Of a DNA stretch of 64,000 nucleotides, positions 42,792-51,931 are shown in pieces. Under the pieces are notes generated by a model. It was not told the origin of the DNA. It saw nothing but the letters and a program-made list of their open reading frames with translations, and ran no database searches. The number at the start of each line of letters is the position of its first letter. Position 1 is the stretch's first letter. Origin of the DNA: PALSA-1003 sp963791945 (lineage in GTDB: Bacteria > Pseudomonadota > Gammaproteobacteria > Burkholderiales > Casimicrobiaceae); NCBI GenBank assembly GCA_963791945.1, contig CAWBUD010000002.1:3906001-3970000 (forward strand), written 5' to 3'. The translations under genes were made by a program, and so were the position numbers.

Positions 42792-43457
42792 TTATGGCGC
42801 GTCCTTCAGGGCTTGCCGGGCCTGGGCAAGAGCCACGTCGTCGGCGTGCACACCCTGTCTGATCCCGAACGGCGGCGCTCGCCCGGTCGCGAGACACAGC
42901 AGCTCCGCGACGTACTGAAGAACGAGCAGCCCCAGGCCCACCGGCATCGAAAGATACGGAATCCAGAGACGCGCGCGCCAGACGGTGTTCGAGCGCCAGG
43001 ATTCGGAGTAGGCCTGATACCAGAATTGAGTGCAGAGCACGAAAAGCACGATGCAGAAGGCCAGTGCTACGAGCATCGTGGACAGCGCGAGCCAGTAACG
43101 CGAGCGCGGACCGAGATGCAGCGGAAGCACGTCCACGTTCACGTGGCCTCGCAGCATCAGCACGTAAGCGCTGCCGACGAAGGTTGCGGCGACGACGCTG
43201 TACGTGACCACGTCGATCTGCCAGATCGTCGTCCGGTTCAGCACGAACCGCTCGATGACCATGTCGCACACGACGAGCACGCCCGCCCCGATGAGGCAGG
43301 CAGCCACCACGCCTGCGACGCGCGACAGGAAGCTTACGATCGCGGTGTAGACGTCCAGTAGCCCCTCGTCCGGGCGCTCTCCAGGCGCCGGCTGTCGCGC
43401 GGAGGGAGCCGGCGAGCGAGCGTGTCCGGCACGCCGGCCCTCGCCGCGCCGCGTCAT
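42792..43457 (-). CDS. dctQ: TRAP transporter small membrane subunit DctQ
   Basis: A 221-residue protein with a charged, probably disordered N-terminus of about 35 residues, then four membrane helices. The DctQ pattern appears in VVCDMVIERFVLNRTTIWQIDV and GSAYVLMLRGHVNVDVLPL. It overlaps dctP by ATGA, so translation is coupled. A C-terminal soluble tail of about 30 residues ends it. Confidence 0.9.
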   Translation of the reverse strand: MTRRGEGRRAGHARSPAPSARQPAPGERPDEGLLDVYTAIVSFLSRVAGVVAACLIGAGVLVVCDMVIERFVLNRTTIWQIDVVTYSVVAATFVGSAYVLMLRGHVNVDVLPLHLGPRSRYWLALSTMLVALAFCIVLFVLCTQFWYQAYSESWRSNTVWRARLWIPYLSMPVGLGLLVLQYVAELLCLATGRAPPFGIRQGVHADDVALAQARQALKDAP

Positions 43458-44455
43458 TTGACCGCGAGCGCTTCGTCGATCAGCTTCTGGCCGTTCGGGA
43501 CATCCTTGGCGAAGCGCGCGTAGCTCGACTTCTTCGCCACGTCCAGCCAGGCTTGATAATCGCTATCGCTCAGGGTTACCACCTTCACCTTGTGATCCTC
43601 GAACGCCTTGATCGCTTCCTTGTTCACTTCGTCTGCCTTGGCTTCGTAGAAGGCCTGCGCGGCCTTGCCGGCCTTGAGGATGACCGCCTGCTGCTGCTTG
43701 TCGAGCTTGTCGAAGCTCTTCTTCGACATCAGCACCGGCTCGTACATGAACCATAGCGCGTTGTTGCCGGGCGCGGTCAGGCAATCGGTCACTTCGTACA
43801 GGCGCATCGAGGCGAAGGTGCCTAGGCTGGTGTCGGTGCCGCTCACCACCCCGCTCTGGAACGCGTTATAGATTTCGTTCGAGGGCGGGCTGACGATGCT
43901 TGCGCCGGCCGCTTCCCACATGGCCGCGAAAGTCGGTCCGGCGGCGCGGAATTTCATGCCCTGCATGTCCTTCGGGTGGACGATGCAATTCGCCTTCGAT
44001 GCCATGCCGCCCGCGAACCACGCGTCGGAGAGCACGATCGCGCCGTGCTTCTCGATCTCGGCGCGGATGTCCTTCATGAACTGCGAGTCGTTGATGCGCT
44101 TCGCGCGATCCTGGCTGCGGATGAGCCCCGGCATGAGCGTAGCGCTGAACGCAGGCACTTTGCCGCTCGCGTAGTCGAGCGGAAACAGCGTGATGTCGAG
44201 CTGGCCGTTGACCATGGCGTTCCACTGGTCGTTCGGCTTGAACAGCGATGCGCCGGGATACACCTGGACCTGCAGGTCGACGCCCGCCGCCTTGGCGTCC
44301 CGCGCGATCATCTGCACCATGTCGTCGCGCACGTCGCCCTTCCCGCCCGGGAACTGGTGTGACGCGCGCAAAACCACCGGCGCTGCCATTGCCGACACGG
44401 CGAACAACGTGCCGGTCACGGCCAGAAGCACGCCGCCAATCGTGAATCGCCTCAT
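43454..44455 (-). CDS. dctP: TRAP transporter periplasmic receptor DctP
   Basis: A 333-residue solute receptor: signal peptide MRRFTIGGVLLAVTGTLF to AMAAPVVL, then the DctP fold. Family marks include LRASHQFPGGKGDVRDDM and GMKFRAAGPTFAAMWEAAGA, with the ligand-binding arginine in KFRAAG. GGAGGAG lies 6 nt before ATG 44455. It is the first gene of dctPQM. The 189 bp between it and the upstream hydrolase gene contain no visible promoter, so cotranscription with the hydrolase genes is possible. Confidence 0.92.
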   Translation of the reverse strand: MRRFTIGGVLLAVTGTLFAVSAMAAPVVLRASHQFPGGKGDVRDDMVQMIARDAKAAGVDLQVQVYPGASLFKPNDQWNAMVNGQLDITLFPLDYASGKVPAFSATLMPGLIRSQDRAKRINDSQFMKDIRAEIEKHGAIVLSDAWFAGGMASKANCIVHPKDMQGMKFRAAGPTFAAMWEAAGASIVSPPSNEIYNAFQSGVVSGTDTSLGTFASMRLYEVTDCLTAPGNNALWFMYEPVLMSKKSFDKLDKQQQAVILKAGKAAQAFYEAKADEVNKEAIKAFEDHKVKVVTLSDSDYQAWLDVAKKSSYARFAKDVPNGQKLIDEALAVK

Positions 44456-44644
44456 GAATGTCTCCTCCAGTTTTTGTGCGGCGAGCACAGGACCGCCCCG
44501 CCGCTTTGTCGCGCCCGACCCCATTGTAAGCGGGCCCTGCCGATCAAGCCAACCCTGATGAGCGAAGCCCACCGTCACGCTGCCGCGACGGTAAGCTCGG
44601 CCTCCTCCTCCAACGGATGCGCGTGACGAAACGCTGTTCGCTGT

Positions 44645-46819
44645 CTACCTGCCCTTACCCTGCGCCTTGCATGACGGGATCACGTCCTGGGGCAGAGGAT
44701 TGCCCTTCGGCGGCGGCACGCCGGCGGCGAGACCCGCTTGCAGGAGCCGCGAGTCCATGTCCTGCGTGTCCTCGCACAGCACGAATCGCTGCTTGACGAG
44801 TTGGTCGAGGGCATTCATGACGGCGGCGCGATACATCGCGAACGACGGATAGCGCTCTTGGACCGAAGGCCGCGGATCGCCGGAGGCGATGCGCTCGCCC
44901 TTGGTGGCTTTGAAGGGTATGTACTGTCCGGACGCTTCGCAACCGTCATTGGCCCATTTGCCGGAGCGCAAGCCCCAGCCGGTGTAGGTCGCCAGCGGAA
45001 CGGTCAGCTCCGGCAGTCGGACGCCAGCCATATCGTTGCCGTCGCTGTCGACCTTCGGCACGTAGCTCGGATAGATCGGCCCGTTGGCCGGGTTGTCCTC
45101 GTACGGCGGCGTGATGAACGGCGGGTTGATCGTCGGTATGCCGGTCTGGTAGAAGGCCGATCCGTAATCGAAGCGGTAGCGCGTCGTCTTGAGACCGGTA
45201 TACGTGACGCCGGGGATGCCGACATACCGGCCGCCGGTCAGTGACGGATCGGGCGGCGGCACGAGCGTGCCGTCATCGAGTCTTGGCACCCGCGAGGGCG
45301 GCGGCGCGGTGCCCATCGTCGACCACGCGTCAAGATCCTCCCAGAGCGCCCGCTGCACCTGTTCGGAGGCGAGCGGATTGAGGAACTGCTGACAGCTTCC
45401 CCTGGAGGCCGGATTACCCGGGCCGCCGTGCTGCTTGCTCGACAACAGATATACACGCGCCTCGGGTTGATCAGGCAGATCGTAGGCGCCCGTCGGGTCG
45501 GTGCTCATGAGCGATCCTGCCTTCACCCAGAATTCGTTGGCCGAATAGAACTCCATGGCCAGCGGACAGGTGTTGGTCTCGCTACATTTCTTGTAACGGC
45601 CGTCGGTCTGGCCCGAGATCGGGTCGAACGTCGTCTGGTTCGCGAACGGGAACAAGCCCTCGAGATAGAGCAGATCCTGGCGGTTGCGGTTGGTGCGCTT
45701 GGTCTGCGACCAGCGGTAGTTCATGTTGAGGCCGTCGCCGGCGCCGATCCACTGCATCATCCCGTCGAAGACCTTATTGCCGCCCTCATCCTCGTTGAAG
45801 CCGAGATGCACGAAGTCGTTGAGCGTGCGCGCCGGCTGCGAAGACGTCTCGGTATAAATTCGGGTTACGTCTCCCGCCAACGGATTGGGGGTTCCGGAAT
45901 CGTCCGCAGTCGCGTAGCGCAGGAACGAATTGAAGTCGCGGATCGCTGCGAGGCCGAGGCCGTTGACGGTCGGATTCTTCGCAATGTACTCGAACTCGTA
46001 GATATCGTTGGCGACGAAGCTCCCCGATGTCAGCTTGATCGCCGTGTTGGATGAATCGGTGTATGCCCAGCCGCTGGCGGGAACGACCTCCGGGGTGTCG
46101 TCCAGGTGAATGCGATGCGTCAGCGTTGCATTCGGTGGGTCCTGGCTGCCGGAAGCAGCGGGATAAACCAGCGTATAGGTGGCACCCGGACTGACGATGT
46201 ACTCGTACCCGGGTCCGGTAATCGTCGAGCCGTCAGTATTCGTTGCGACCGGCAATGCCGCTGTCGCGGTCAGACCGGTAAGCGCGCCGAGATTGTTTTC
46301 CCAGCCGCTCCACACGGTCGTGTAGCCGCGCGACCAGAGAAACGAGTTCGCAAGCTCGCCGGGAAAGGCCGCTTCAGTGAGCGCCGCGGGGTCGTTCCCG
46401 CCGTCGGGAGTACGGTTCAGCTCCTGATAGGTTTTCCTGCCGCGGTTCGGCGGCTCGTACATCATCTTGTGGTTGCCCTTGCTGAGATCGACGGGCTTCA
46501 GGATGTAGAAATTGTGCTGGTACATGACGTTGCCGTCCGGAAGCCTCGGCGCGCGGGCGATGTCGGTGATCACCGCGTTGTTCGCGTCGTTCGGATTGAC
46601 CTCTCCGGTCGCAATGCCGGTGATTACCTCGTACTGGCCGACACCGGGGAACGAATACCCGCCGAATGCGGTGGTGCGCGTGAGGATCTGGATGCCGGTC
46701 GTGCGTGCATCCGCGACGGACGCGCCGCCAAGCAGCCCGGCCGCCACCGCGGCGGCGATGCTGAGGTGGAGTACGCCGTAACGCCTGCGAAAGATTGTGC
46801 TCAAGCCTGTTTCAACCAT
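44645..46819 (-). CDS. Exported alpha/beta-hydrolase-domain protein, paralogue 1 (degenerate elbow)
   Basis: A 724-residue exported protein of the uncharacterised large alpha/beta-hydrolase-domain family (PF20091-like), with signal peptide of about 35 residues ending VADARTTG. It shares with its two neighbours the landmarks ATGEVNPNDANNAVITDIA, AKNPTVNGLGLAAIRDFNSF, HLGFNEDEGG, a QHGG motif near residue 465, VDSDGNDMAGV, YTGWG and GDPRPSVQERYPS. At the expected nucleophile elbow it reads ETSSQPAR (Ser326-Ser327), lacking the glycines of G-x-S-Q-S-G. AGAGGAAG lies 7 nt before ATG 46819. Catalytic activity is therefore doubtful; a binding role is possible. Confidence 0.8.
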   Translation of the reverse strand: MVETGLSTIFRRRYGVLHLSIAAAVAAGLLGGASVADARTTGIQILTRTTAFGGYSFPGVGQYEVITGIATGEVNPNDANNAVITDIARAPRLPDGNVMYQHNFYILKPVDLSKGNHKMMYEPPNRGRKTYQELNRTPDGGNDPAALTEAAFPGELANSFLWSRGYTTVWSGWENNLGALTGLTATAALPVATNTDGSTITGPGYEYIVSPGATYTLVYPAASGSQDPPNATLTHRIHLDDTPEVVPASGWAYTDSSNTAIKLTSGSFVANDIYEFEYIAKNPTVNGLGLAAIRDFNSFLRYATADDSGTPNPLAGDVTRIYTETSSQPARTLNDFVHLGFNEDEGGNKVFDGMMQWIGAGDGLNMNYRWSQTKRTNRNRQDLLYLEGLFPFANQTTFDPISGQTDGRYKKCSETNTCPLAMEFYSANEFWVKAGSLMSTDPTGAYDLPDQPEARVYLLSSKQHGGPGNPASRGSCQQFLNPLASEQVQRALWEDLDAWSTMGTAPPPSRVPRLDDGTLVPPPDPSLTGGRYVGIPGVTYTGLKTTRYRFDYGSAFYQTGIPTINPPFITPPYEDNPANGPIYPSYVPKVDSDGNDMAGVRLPELTVPLATYTGWGLRSGKWANDGCEASGQYIPFKATKGERIASGDPRPSVQERYPSFAMYRAAVMNALDQLVKQRFVLCEDTQDMDSRLLQAGLAAGVPPPKGNPLPQDVIPSCKAQGKGR

Positions 46820-46878
46820 GATGTGCTTCCTCTGTTTCGATCGATGGGTTCTACCACCGTGAATCATGCGAGATGCAA

Positions 46879-46906
46879 TGCTGCGCAGCGTTCGGGCTGC
46901 GCAGCA
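46879..46906 (-). terminator. Hairpin between hydrolase paralogues 2 and 1
   Basis: TGCTGCGCAGC (46879-46889) pairs perfectly with GCTGCGCAGCA (46896-46906) across a 6-nt loop, 40 nt after the stop of paralogue 2. There is no T-run, so it may reduce rather than stop read-through into paralogue 1 and dctPQM. Confidence 0.5.
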
Positions 46907-46945
46907 CTGCCGGATTTGCTCTTCGTCTTCGTTCGCTCCTGCCGA

Positions 46946-49114
46946 TCAGGGCACCAAGGCGGAATTCGCCTGGCTGATCGCCAGAGCCGCATCCTGCGGA
47001 AGCAGGAAGCGCTGCGCGACGAGGCTGTTCGCGGCCGCGGTGACCTTGGCGACATAGTCGGCGTGCGTGGGATAGCGCTCCTCGAGCGAGGGTCGCGGGT
47101 CACCGGCCGCGTTGCGTAGCGCAAGCGTGTGGAAGAACGGGATGTAGCCGCCGGTCAAGTCGCACGAGTCCCCCTCGCTGAAGCCTGCCTTGCGTGGATT
47201 CCAGCCGGTGTAGGTTCCCAGCGGCACCTGCATGAACACGTCCCGCAGCCCGTCGACGTCGTTGCCGTCGGAGTCGACGGCCGGCACGAGAAGGCTGTAC
47301 GCGCCGCCTGCGACCGGCGGCTCCGCCATCACGCCGGAGATGTCCGCGACGTTGAACGCCGGACCGCGATCCAGATAGAACTTTTGCGCCGCCAGGCCCG
47401 CCACGGTGAAGTTCACCGCAGGAACATACGGCGCAACGATCGCGCTCGCGGGCACGAGGGTGCCGGCAGAGAGCGTCGAATACGTGCTCGGCGGCGGCTC
47501 GGTCCCGTTGACGATCCACTGTTGCAGGGCCACGAGGAGCGCGCGCTGGGCCGGGATGAACGGGTTCGGATTGGTCGGGAGCTGACAGTTGCCTGGTGCA
47601 TTCGGCACCGTGCCGGGAAGCGCGGTGGGGCTTCCGCCGCCGTGCATCGTTCCGGCGAAGTGATAGATGCGCACTTCCTTCGGAATGGGCAGGTCATGGA
47701 CGCCGAAGGAATCGGTCGTATTGAGCGCCATGTACGCCTGCCAGTACTCCGTGTCCGTCATCGTCGCGAAGATCTTCGGACAGGTACCGGTCGCGCGGCA
47801 GCGATCGAGCTGGCTCGCGGTGATGCCGGCGATTCCGTCGTGGCTCACGCCCCACGTCTGCGACGATTCCGCACCGGGAAACTGCTTTTCGGTGTGCTGC
47901 GTGCCGGACAGTCGCGTCGGCTGCGCGAAGCGGATGTTGAAGGCGCCGCGGTTGGACGCCTTGTGCGGGATCGCGCCTTCGACGACCTGATGGTGGTTCT
48001 CGTCCTGGTTGAAGCCGAGCTCGATGAAGGTGCGGATCCAGCGGCCGCTCTGGGACGAGCCGTAGATGATCGCGTTTTGAATCGAGTTGTCCAACGGATT
48101 GGTCGGCGTCGACCCGGTCGGCGGACAGGTGCTGCCTTTGCCATTGCCGTTGCCGCTCGAGTTGCCCGGCTTGCAGTTCCCGTTGCCGTTGCCGACGCCG
48201 TTGCCCTTGCCGGCGCCGTTGCTGTTGCGCAGGAAGGAGATGAAGTCGCGCGTCGCCGCGAATCCCAGCCCGGCGACGGTCGGGTTCTTCGCCGTATAGA
48301 CGAGCTCGTAGATGTGGTTGGTATCGAAGTTGCCGTTCAGGCAGACCTTCGTCGGATCGGGCGCGCCCGGAAACGGCGTCGAGGTGCAATCGGCGAATGC
48401 CCACTCGCTGTTGTCGATGGGCACCTTCGGGTCGTCCTGATGGACACGCTGGGTCAGCGTCGCGCCGGTGTTGTCGGTGCTGACCGACGCGTACGCTGGC
48501 CGCGCAGTGACGTCGACCGTGGACGCGGGGGCGCTGTTGAGGATGTACTCGGCGCGCACGCGGCCGGTGATCGCGCTGCCGTCGGGATTCGTGGCGATTG
48601 GCAGGTTGATCTTGATGCCGGTCGTGATGTCGCCTTCCCAGCCGCTGAAAACCAGCGTGTAGCCCTGGTTCTCGAGGAATCCGTCGCCAGGATTGTTGCC
48701 GCTGCTGCCGATGTTGAGCGCGGGGATGCTCATGTTGCCGCGGTTGACGACGTCGTAGAGCAGCGTGTGGTTGCCCTTCGACGGATCGGTCGGCACGAAG
48801 ATCGAGAAATTCATCGAGTATTCGACCATGCCGCGCGCGTTGCGCGGCGCGAGCCCGATGTCGGTGACGATCGCGTTCAACGGATCGTTGGGGTCCACCT
48901 CTCCATAGGCGACCCCGACGAGGTTTTCGTAGGGGCCGACGCTGCCGAAAGAAACGCCGCCGAAGGCGGGAGTCTGGCTCGTGATGTTGATTTGCGTGAT
49001 TCGAGCGTCGGCTGCGGGCGCCGCAATCATCACGCTGGTCGCGGCAAGAGCGCTTGCGATGGTCAGTTGCAGAATGTCCAGACGCTTGCGAGAAACCGTA
49101 TTGGAGCTAGCCAT
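46946..49114 (-). CDS. Exported alpha/beta-hydrolase-domain protein, paralogue 2
   Basis: A 722-residue homologue of the genes on both sides. A signal peptide ending AAPAADARIT is followed by the family landmarks VAYGEVDPNDPLNAIVTDIG, AKNPTVAGLGFAATRDFISF, and an intact elbow YGSSQSGRW with predicted nucleophile Ser354, then ELGFNQDENH. A MHGGG motif near residue 489 is a candidate catalytic histidine. Between the domain halves (about residues 300-335) lies a glycine/asparagine/lysine-rich insertion with two cysteines that its paralogues lack. AAAGGA precedes the ATG by 9 nt. Substrate unknown; an exported esterase or lactonase is inferred. Confidence 0.82.
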   Translation of the reverse strand: MASSNTVSRKRLDILQLTIASALAATSVMIAAPAADARITQINITSQTPAFGGVSFGSVGPYENLVGVAYGEVDPNDPLNAIVTDIGLAPRNARGMVEYSMNFSIFVPTDPSKGNHTLLYDVVNRGNMSIPALNIGSSGNNPGDGFLENQGYTLVFSGWEGDITTGIKINLPIATNPDGSAITGRVRAEYILNSAPASTVDVTARPAYASVSTDNTGATLTQRVHQDDPKVPIDNSEWAFADCTSTPFPGAPDPTKVCLNGNFDTNHIYELVYTAKNPTVAGLGFAATRDFISFLRNSNGAGKGNGVGNGNGNCKPGNSSGNGNGKGSTCPPTGSTPTNPLDNSIQNAIIYGSSQSGRWIRTFIELGFNQDENHHQVVEGAIPHKASNRGAFNIRFAQPTRLSGTQHTEKQFPGAESSQTWGVSHDGIAGITASQLDRCRATGTCPKIFATMTDTEYWQAYMALNTTDSFGVHDLPIPKEVRIYHFAGTMHGGGSPTALPGTVPNAPGNCQLPTNPNPFIPAQRALLVALQQWIVNGTEPPPSTYSTLSAGTLVPASAIVAPYVPAVNFTVAGLAAQKFYLDRGPAFNVADISGVMAEPPVAGGAYSLLVPAVDSDGNDVDGLRDVFMQVPLGTYTGWNPRKAGFSEGDSCDLTGGYIPFFHTLALRNAAGDPRPSLEERYPTHADYVAKVTAAANSLVAQRFLLPQDAALAISQANSALVP

Positions 49115-49161
49115 GACGTCAGTCCTTTCTTGCGCGACCTGCCGCTGTGGCGGCCGGCAGG

Positions 49162-49189
49162 AAAGGGCCGCCGAAATCGGCGGCCCTTT
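49162..49189 (-). terminator. Strong hairpin terminator after hydrolase paralogue 3
   Basis: AAAGGGCCGCCG (49162-49173) pairs with CGGCGGCCCTTT (49178-49189), 12 perfect pairs with a 4-nt loop, 72 nt after the paralogue 3 stop. The T stretch is short (three). Paralogue 2 may thus need its own promoter or partial read-through. Confidence 0.7.
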
Positions 49190-49260
49190 CGCGGTTAGAG
49201 ATGCCGTGGGATCCGTGCCTCTGCAGATGCCTTAAGCCTGGATTCCGCCCGAGGCTACCC

Positions 49261-51498
49261 TCATTGCAGGACGTTGCTGCTGATTGCCTGGCCGACTATT
49301 TGCGCCCAATCGTCCGCGACTCCGGGCGGCAGTGCGGTCGTGCACTGGGCGCCCATGTTCAGGTTCACTGCATCCTGCCCGGCGAACAGATAACCTTTGC
49401 AGGCCGCGTTGTTCGCAGCCGCTACAACGGCCGCTACATAGCCGTCGTGCGTCCCGTATCGCTCTTCCAGCGACGGCCGTGGATCTCCCGGCAGCTTGTC
49501 CGCCGTGTGCACGGCGAACGGCACCATGCCGCCGATGTAGTTGCAGACCTGTCCGGCATGGAACGGCCGGCCGTCGTACTGAGCGCTGGTCGAGTCGGCC
49601 GTGATGTTCCAGCCGAGGTACGTACCCAGCGGCGCGTCGCGCAGTACGGTCGGCACGCCGCCCAGCTCGTTGCCGTCCGAGTCGACGGCCGGCACGAGCA
49701 TCTTGATCACGCTCTTGATCGGGGGCGGCTCGTTGGTCGGAACACCGGTCGCGTTGAACTCGTCGAAGTCAGGGCCCCAGTCGTAATCGAAGATCGGAAA
49801 GACGAAATTCTCAGGGGCGAAAACCGAATCCGGGATACCCGGTATGCCCTGCGGGAACCCCATGGCGGCCATAGTGGGCTCGACCAGCGCGCGCTGGCTC
49901 TTGGCGCCTACGAGGTGCGGCCAGACGCTGGGCGGCGGCTGGGTTCCGTTCACGACCCAGTCGCGCAGCGCGACGCGCATCCGGTTGACCAGCGCGGTGG
50001 ACGGCACCGGGTTCGCACGCAGCGTGCCCCTGCCCCAGTTGTTGCCGGGACAACTGACACCGGTGTCGGGTGGATTCTCATCCATCACGCCATTGCCGCC
50101 GCCGTGCGTCGAGCTCGGCAGGTAATAGCGGCGGACGTTGTCCGGCAGCGGGATGTCGTTCTTGGGATCGGTACCGACCCACGAGGTTGTCATCTTGAGC
50201 GCGAACACTTCCGCGCCGCCGAACGTCTCGACGATCTTTGGGCACGTGCCGGTCACGCGGCAGCGGTCGAGAATGCCCCCAGGATGCAGGTTGCGTACGC
50301 GATCGGGGAAAGTCTGCCACCATTGCGGACCTTCGCTGCCCATCTGGTAGAGCTCGAGCACGCCGTCCGGCTGGCCCCAGCGGGAGTCGTTCGCGACGCG
50401 CCGCCCCGCGATCAGCGGCCAGGCGCCTTCATGGACGATCCTGCCCGCCTCGTCCTGGTTCATGCCGAGGAAGAGGTAGTGCCGCACGAAATTGCCCGAC
50501 TGCGACACGCCGCGAGCAATCTCCCACTTGATCTTGCCCGCGAGCGGATTGGCCGTGCCGAAGTCGTCCGCCGTCGCATAACGGAAGAAAGAGCCTACGT
50601 CGCGGAACGCCGCCGTGCCGGCACCAAGCACGTACGGATCCTTCGCGGTGTAGACGAGCTGGTAGAGCTTCGCGGGGTCGAAGCTGCGACCGTTGCCCAG
50701 GCACACACGCACGGGCAAGCCGGCCGACGGCAATCCGGGCAACGCAAACGTCGCACCCGCGCCGTAGCAGAACTTCCAGTCGCTGTTGGGTATCGTCGCC
50801 CCTTCGGTCACCACGCCGTTGATCGTCTCGCTCAGATGCTCCTTCAGCGTCGCGTTGCTGTTGTCGGCCGAGTTCGCGGGGAAATAGGGGATCGGATTGC
50901 CCATTACGTTCAGCGGCTGATTCGTGCCGCTGCGGTTGATGATGCGGCCGAGGACCTGTCCCGTCACGCCGGTCAGTACGGGCGTCTGGACGTAGTGATG
51001 GGCAAACACCGGTGCGGCGCACGGTGCGACATACGGAGGCACGCAGTCCACGTTGTCAGGAACGGAAGTGCCCCCGGCGTTGTCGCCCTGCCAGCCACTG
51101 AGCAACTGCACGTCGTAGGCGGCGAACGAGTCTAGGGGGAACGCGACGTTGCCGCCGCGGTTGGGAACGTCGTGCCACATCACGCCGCTCGCCAGACTCA
51201 TGTCCGTCGGCATGCGGAGGCGGAAGCTCGCGATGTACTCGGCTTTGCCGTTCGCGTTCAGCGCGAGCGGGTTGGCGATGTCCGTGATCAGCGCGTTGTG
51301 CGGATCGTTGGGATTGAGCTCACCGAACGCGCGTCCGGTGAGTTCCTGATAGGGCTGCCCCGCGATGGCGGTCGTCGTATCGACGATGATCCTCGTCACC
51401 CGCGCCTGAGTCGCTGGTGCCCAGGCGAGCATTGCTGTGCCCATCGCCGCGGCCGTCCAGACCGCGATGGGTAGCCGCATCGAATGTCTCTGAAGCAT
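49261..51498 (-). CDS. Exported alpha/beta-hydrolase-domain protein, paralogue 3
   Basis: A 745-residue member of the same family and first of the three in the direction of transcription. A signal peptide (MRLPIAVWTAAAMGTAMLAW to TQARVTR) is followed by RAFGELNPNDPHNALITDIA. The intact elbow is RGVSQSGNF, with predicted nucleophile Ser332, then FLGMNQDEAG. THGGG lies near residue 464, PAVDSDGNELGGV and GDPRPSLEERYG near the C-terminus. GGAG lies 7 nt before ATG 51498; an internal ATG at 51480 would also keep the signal. It is expressed from the predicted promoter at 51932-51960. Confidence 0.82.
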   Translation of the reverse strand: MLQRHSMRLPIAVWTAAAMGTAMLAWAPATQARVTRIIVDTTTAIAGQPYQELTGRAFGELNPNDPHNALITDIANPLALNANGKAEYIASFRLRMPTDMSLASGVMWHDVPNRGGNVAFPLDSFAAYDVQLLSGWQGDNAGGTSVPDNVDCVPPYVAPCAAPVFAHHYVQTPVLTGVTGQVLGRIINRSGTNQPLNVMGNPIPYFPANSADNSNATLKEHLSETINGVVTEGATIPNSDWKFCYGAGATFALPGLPSAGLPVRVCLGNGRSFDPAKLYQLVYTAKDPYVLGAGTAAFRDVGSFFRYATADDFGTANPLAGKIKWEIARGVSQSGNFVRHYLFLGMNQDEAGRIVHEGAWPLIAGRRVANDSRWGQPDGVLELYQMGSEGPQWWQTFPDRVRNLHPGGILDRCRVTGTCPKIVETFGGAEVFALKMTTSWVGTDPKNDIPLPDNVRRYYLPSSTHGGGNGVMDENPPDTGVSCPGNNWGRGTLRANPVPSTALVNRMRVALRDWVVNGTQPPPSVWPHLVGAKSQRALVEPTMAAMGFPQGIPGIPDSVFAPENFVFPIFDYDWGPDFDEFNATGVPTNEPPPIKSVIKMLVPAVDSDGNELGGVPTVLRDAPLGTYLGWNITADSTSAQYDGRPFHAGQVCNYIGGMVPFAVHTADKLPGDPRPSLEERYGTHDGYVAAVVAAANNAACKGYLFAGQDAVNLNMGAQCTTALPPGVADDWAQIVGQAISSNVLQ

Positions 51499-51667
51499 GG
51501 TCGCTCTCCTCTGTTAACGTCTTGGCTGTTGGCTGCGTTGAAGGTTGTGCTTTCCATTGCGATCCGATCATGCTTGCGGCATGGATCGCCATCGCGAGTG
51601 CGGATGAGATGAGAAGAGTGCGTTCCGCCTGGCTCGAATGCGCCGGATGTAGCCTCCGTCAGAGCCG

Positions 51668-51817
51668 CTAACGGCTTAAGGGTGCCGGGAGGTGCGTGCC
51701 ACGAGCGCCGGACACGCCTGGCCGGTGGGCGACGACAGGAGGCGCCTGATGGGGCGGTCCCATGGAGCGTGGGCGCGCGCCGCTGGATGCGACCGCGCTC
51801 GTCACGTTGCTTGCCAT
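51668..51817 (-). CDS. Candidate 49-codon leader ORF with strong ribosome-binding site
   Basis: A short frame in the leader of hydrolase paralogue 3. TAGGAGGAG lies 4 nt before the ATG, stronger than most sites in this window. It encodes MASNVTSAVASSGARPRSMG and then a proline/glycine-rich end, with no recognisable domain or membrane helix. Its stop is followed by a small hairpin. It could be a leader peptide controlling the downstream gene, a small protein, or a chance or decayed frame; its first residues loosely resemble those of paralogue 2 (MASSNTVS). Confidence 0.35.
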   Translation of the reverse strand: MASNVTSAVASSGARPRSMGPPHQAPPVVAHRPGVSGARGTHLPAPLSR

Positions 51818-51872
51818 GGTGCTCCTCCTAGACCTCGGGTTGACGCCTGACCCGTTTTCAACGGTGTTACAA

Positions 51873-51931
51873 GCGCGCTTTCATATACGTAGAGCCCAAT
51901 GAGCAGCTCTTTATAGCGCGTTTTCGTATAC
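51873..51931. promoter_or_regulatory. Tandem operator-like repeats GCGCG(T/C)TTTC(G/A)TATAC
   Basis: GCGCGCTTTCATATAC (51873-51888) and GCGCGTTTTCGTATAC (51916-51931) agree at 14 of 16 positions and are 43 bp apart, about four helical turns. The second begins one base after the -10 box of the minus-strand promoter and contains the 12-bp element shared with oxlT. Confidence 0.55.

Noticed and set aside
47129..49198. Plus-strand open frame of 689 codons opposite hydrolase paralogue 2
   Set aside because: Antisense shadow; paralogue 2 has a signal peptide and homology to both neighbours.
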